A stretch of DNA of 64,000 nucleotides from Paratinospora sagittata (Eukaryota; Streptophyta; Magnoliopsida; Ranunculales; Menispermaceae): assembly GCA_035771175.1 (NCBI GenBank), contig CM069594.1, positions 11,222,620 to 11,286,619 of the forward strand, in the 5' to 3' direction. Below are positions 61,966-64,000 of this stretch, piece by piece. The notes under the pieces are model-generated. The model searched no databases and had not been told where the DNA came from. It saw only the letters and a list, made by a program, of their open reading frames with translations. Both the position numbers and the translations under genes were made by a program. How positions within the stretch are numbered: the stretch's first letter is position 1; each line of letters begins with the position of its first letter.

Positions 61966-63119
61966 CTAGATGATTCCCTTTGTCTCGCACGCCCAAAGCA
62001 ACTTTAGATTAAACAATGTTTTGAATTCAAATCATTTTGTACTCACTTGCTCTTTACCCTGCAACTTCTATTTTTATAAAACACTCATTCTCTGATTTTC
62101 AAAAATACAACACGCACGATTTTTGTAAGTTAGATTGAGCTTTCCAAAGAGTTTTTCAAGAGAAGAAAGTAATGATTCTTGCATTTGCCAAAACAAGCTT
62201 CGAATTGAATCAAAATTGCAATCTGTCTTGATGATAACGTCATTATTCAGCAAGTTCTTCATTTTATCCCTTTTGTGCTTAGATTTGCAGAGGGTATCCA
62301 TTGTTTTAAACTGTAAGTATATGAAGTGGTCTCGGTAAGATAACAACATCAAAAAAGAACACAACACCTGTATTGCATCAAGAGCACATCAAACAATAGC
62401 TTTCGAAGTCTACAAAGATCAAGCTCGAAGAACGAAGACATATCTCATGTCTAATGCATTAGTTTGATCTTTGGTGTGTAGGGTAACCTCTCGATCAAAC
62501 TCAGCACTAAAACTCTGAAAATTGCAAAGTCTTCAAGATCACTTCGATATAGTATTTCATTTTGAAAAAATGTTTTCCGTAAGGTTTTAATCATAATTTC
62601 AATGAGTTTTGAATTATTTAAAAGTGTTTTGAGTCAATGGAATGGTTCTTGAGTGTCAAAATCTTAATTTTTCAAAAATAAGGCTTTCCAGCAATTTGCC
62701 AAAATTCTCGAGAAGGCACTAGCGCACTATCAGTGTTGATAGCACGTTGATAGGGTTTTATAATAAGTCATTTGTTTTTTCTGGAAAATTGTCTATAGCG
62801 CGCTATCCCCTTTGACGACTCGCTATAAAGCTGTTGCCTTGATCCTTTCATTTTTAGTAAAATGGGCAATAGCGCGCTATAGGCCTTGATAACACGCTTT
62901 CGGAAAGTCTGAAAAACTCGAGCTCTCGGGTTTGTGTATATCGACCTGTTATCTGTCAATAGAGACCATTATACACAACCAAATAGCACTCTATCCACGT
63001 CTTAGACAAAAATAAGATATTTCTAACGAGAAAAATGTGGGCACTTCTGCTTGCTCGATTTTTCTATTCCTTACACAGTTTTGCCAGGTTATCTTAATTG
63101 AAATATGCTCTACTAACAC
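61966..63119. repeat. Satellite unit 55 (L/B, F1, T4)
   Basis: 1154 bp. L/B back with both palindromes intact. Private: 'ctttaccctgc', 'aaaatcttaattt', 'ggctttccag', 'gggttttataat' and 'agagaccattatac'. Confidence 0.95.
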
Positions 63120-64000
63120 CTAAATGATTCCCTTTGTCTCGCACGCCCAAAACAACTTTCGATTAAACAATGTTTTGAATTCAAATCATTTTGTACTCAC
63201 TTGCTCTTTAGCCTGCAACTTCTATTTTTATAAAACACTCATTCTCTGATTTTGAAAAATACAACACGCACGATTTTTGAAGTTAGATTGAGCTTTCCAA
63301 AGAGTTTTTCAAGAGAAGAAAGTAATGATTCTTGCATTTGCCAAAACAAGCTTCGAATTGAATCAAAATTGCAATCTGTCTTGATGATAACGTCATTGTT
63401 CAGCAAGTTCTTCATTTTGTCCCTTTTGTGCTTAGATTTGCAGAGGGTATCCATTGTTTTAAACTGTAAGTATATGAAGTGGTCTCGGTAAGATAACACA
63501 TCAAAAAAGAACACAACACCTGTATTGCATCAAGAAAACATCAAACAATAGCGTTCGAAGTCTACAAAGATCAAGCTCGAAGAACAAAGACATATCTCAT
63601 GTCTAATGCATTAGTTTGATCTTTGGTGTGTAGGGTAACCTCTCTATCAAACTCAGAACTAAAACTCTGAAAATTGCAAAGTCTTCAAAATCACTTCGAT
63701 ATAGTATTTCATTTTGAAAAAATGTTTTCCGTAAGGTTTTAATCATAATTTCAATGAGTTTTGAATTATTTAAAAGTGTTTTGAGTCAATGGAATGGTTC
63801 TTAGGTGTCAAAATATTAATTTTATAAAAATAAGGCTATCCAGCAATTTGCCAAAATTCTCGAGAAGGCACTAGCGCACTATCAGGGTTGATAGCACGTT
63901 GATAGGGTTCTATAATAAGACATTTGTTTTTTCTGGAAAATTGTCTCCCTTTGATGACTCGCTATAAAGCTGTTGCCTTGATCTTTTCATTTTTAGTAAA
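63120..64000. repeat. Satellite unit 56 (S, F2), cut by window end
   Basis: 881 bp visible. Opens 'ctaaatgattcc'. It carries the class S junction 'ttgtctccctttg' and 'cagggttgatag' like units 41 and 43. The array clearly continues past the window. Confidence 0.95.

Larger units (their letters stand above)
1..64000. repeat. Satellite array, ~1.15-kb monomer, 55 full copies plus one partial
   Basis: The whole window is a head-to-tail tandem array. The anchor 'gattccctttgtctcgc' (or a close variant) recurs every 1133-1156 bp from base 1 to the end, always on the plus strand, and everything between anchors aligns from copy to copy. The 55 complete units average about 1148 bp; 33 are long (L) and 22 short (S). 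Adjacent units usually differ by a few tens of bases, while units inside recent duplications differ by only about 2-6. I see no inverted unit, no insertion longer than 3 bp and no deletion longer than 13 bp. Most units carry one EcoRI, one HindIII and one or two XhoI sites. Family-level meaning: arrays like this are typical of centromeric, pericentromeric or subtelomeric heterochromatin. The chromosomal location is inferred, not shown. The many short open frames repeat with the monomer and are not treated as genes. Confidence 0.98.

Noticed and set aside
1..64000. More than a hundred short open frames on both strands as real genes
   Set aside because: They recur with monomer periodicity, overlap antisense to each other, and gain or lose stops by subfamily-specific variants. 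Homogenisation of a repeat keeps them alike without selection on protein.
1..64000. CRISPR array
   Set aside because: The repeat is over 1 kb with no short repeat/spacer alternation and no cas genes.
1..64000. Ribosomal DNA or 5S spacer array
   Set aside because: No rRNA coding stretch is recognisable in any unit; every base belongs to the same A+T-rich monomer.
1..64000. Tandem LTR retrotransposon or solo-LTR array
   Set aside because: I found no primer-binding site, polypurine tract, target-site duplication or polymerase-like frame. An origin from element debris remains possible but is not shown.
1..64000. tRNA or other small RNA genes
   Set aside because: No cloverleaf, A/B box pair or other RNA gene signature could be supported by eye.

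Overview
The window is one uninterrupted satellite DNA array. It holds 55 complete head-to-tail copies and one partial copy of a monomer of about 1.15 kb, all in the same orientation. Bases 1-64000 contain no unique sequence, no recognisable gene, no RNA gene and no inserted mobile element. The DNA is A+T-rich (about two thirds by eye). This layout fits the heterochromatin (centromeric, pericentromeric, subtelomeric or knob) of a eukaryotic nuclear genome assembled from long reads. A plant is my weak preference; no marker in the sequence names the species.

Monomer phase is arbitrary and is set at the 'ctag' found at base 1. All unit boundaries and lengths below were counted by hand from this anchor. 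Five diagnostic traits sort the units. (1) Length: L units are 1151-1156 bp and S units 1133-1142 bp; S lacks 13 bp at one palindrome. (2) Type A has 'aagctctctag' where type B has 'gagctctcggg'. (3) Front F1 has 'ttttc(a/g)aaaatac' plus 'ttgtaagtt'; F2 has 'ttttgaaaaatac' plus 'ttgaagtt'. (4) Tails: T1 'accaaaatcag', T2 'acaaaaa(c/t)aag' plus 'gaaaaaggtg', T3 'taaacagaaaatg', T4 'ttagacaaaaataag'. (5) Private point variants shared by particular units.

Layout: units 1-3 are mixed L/A and S. Units 4-12 form a trimeric higher-order repeat (L/B/T2, S, L/B/T1) of about 3446 bp. Units 11-14 are a 2292-bp dimer duplication. Units 16-25 carry a duplication of about 6.9 kb with a younger 2.3-kb duplication inside it. 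Units 25-31 are S + L/A dimers. Units 32-39 are mostly S monomers. Units 40-51 are S + L/B dimers with nested duplications at offsets of 5751, 2290 and 8041 bp. Units 52-54 are L/A, followed by 55 (L/B) and 56 (S, cut by the window end). Several units are clear chimeras whose exchange points can be narrowed to tens or hundreds of bases.

Inside each monomer there are up to four perfect 12-bp palindromes, an old degenerate subrepeat of about 75 bp, and short open frames. The best frame, on the minus strand, looks exon-like, but it is broken in many copies and I do not call it a gene. Nothing suggests genes working together; the biology here is satellite amplification, homogenisation and possible chromatin function.
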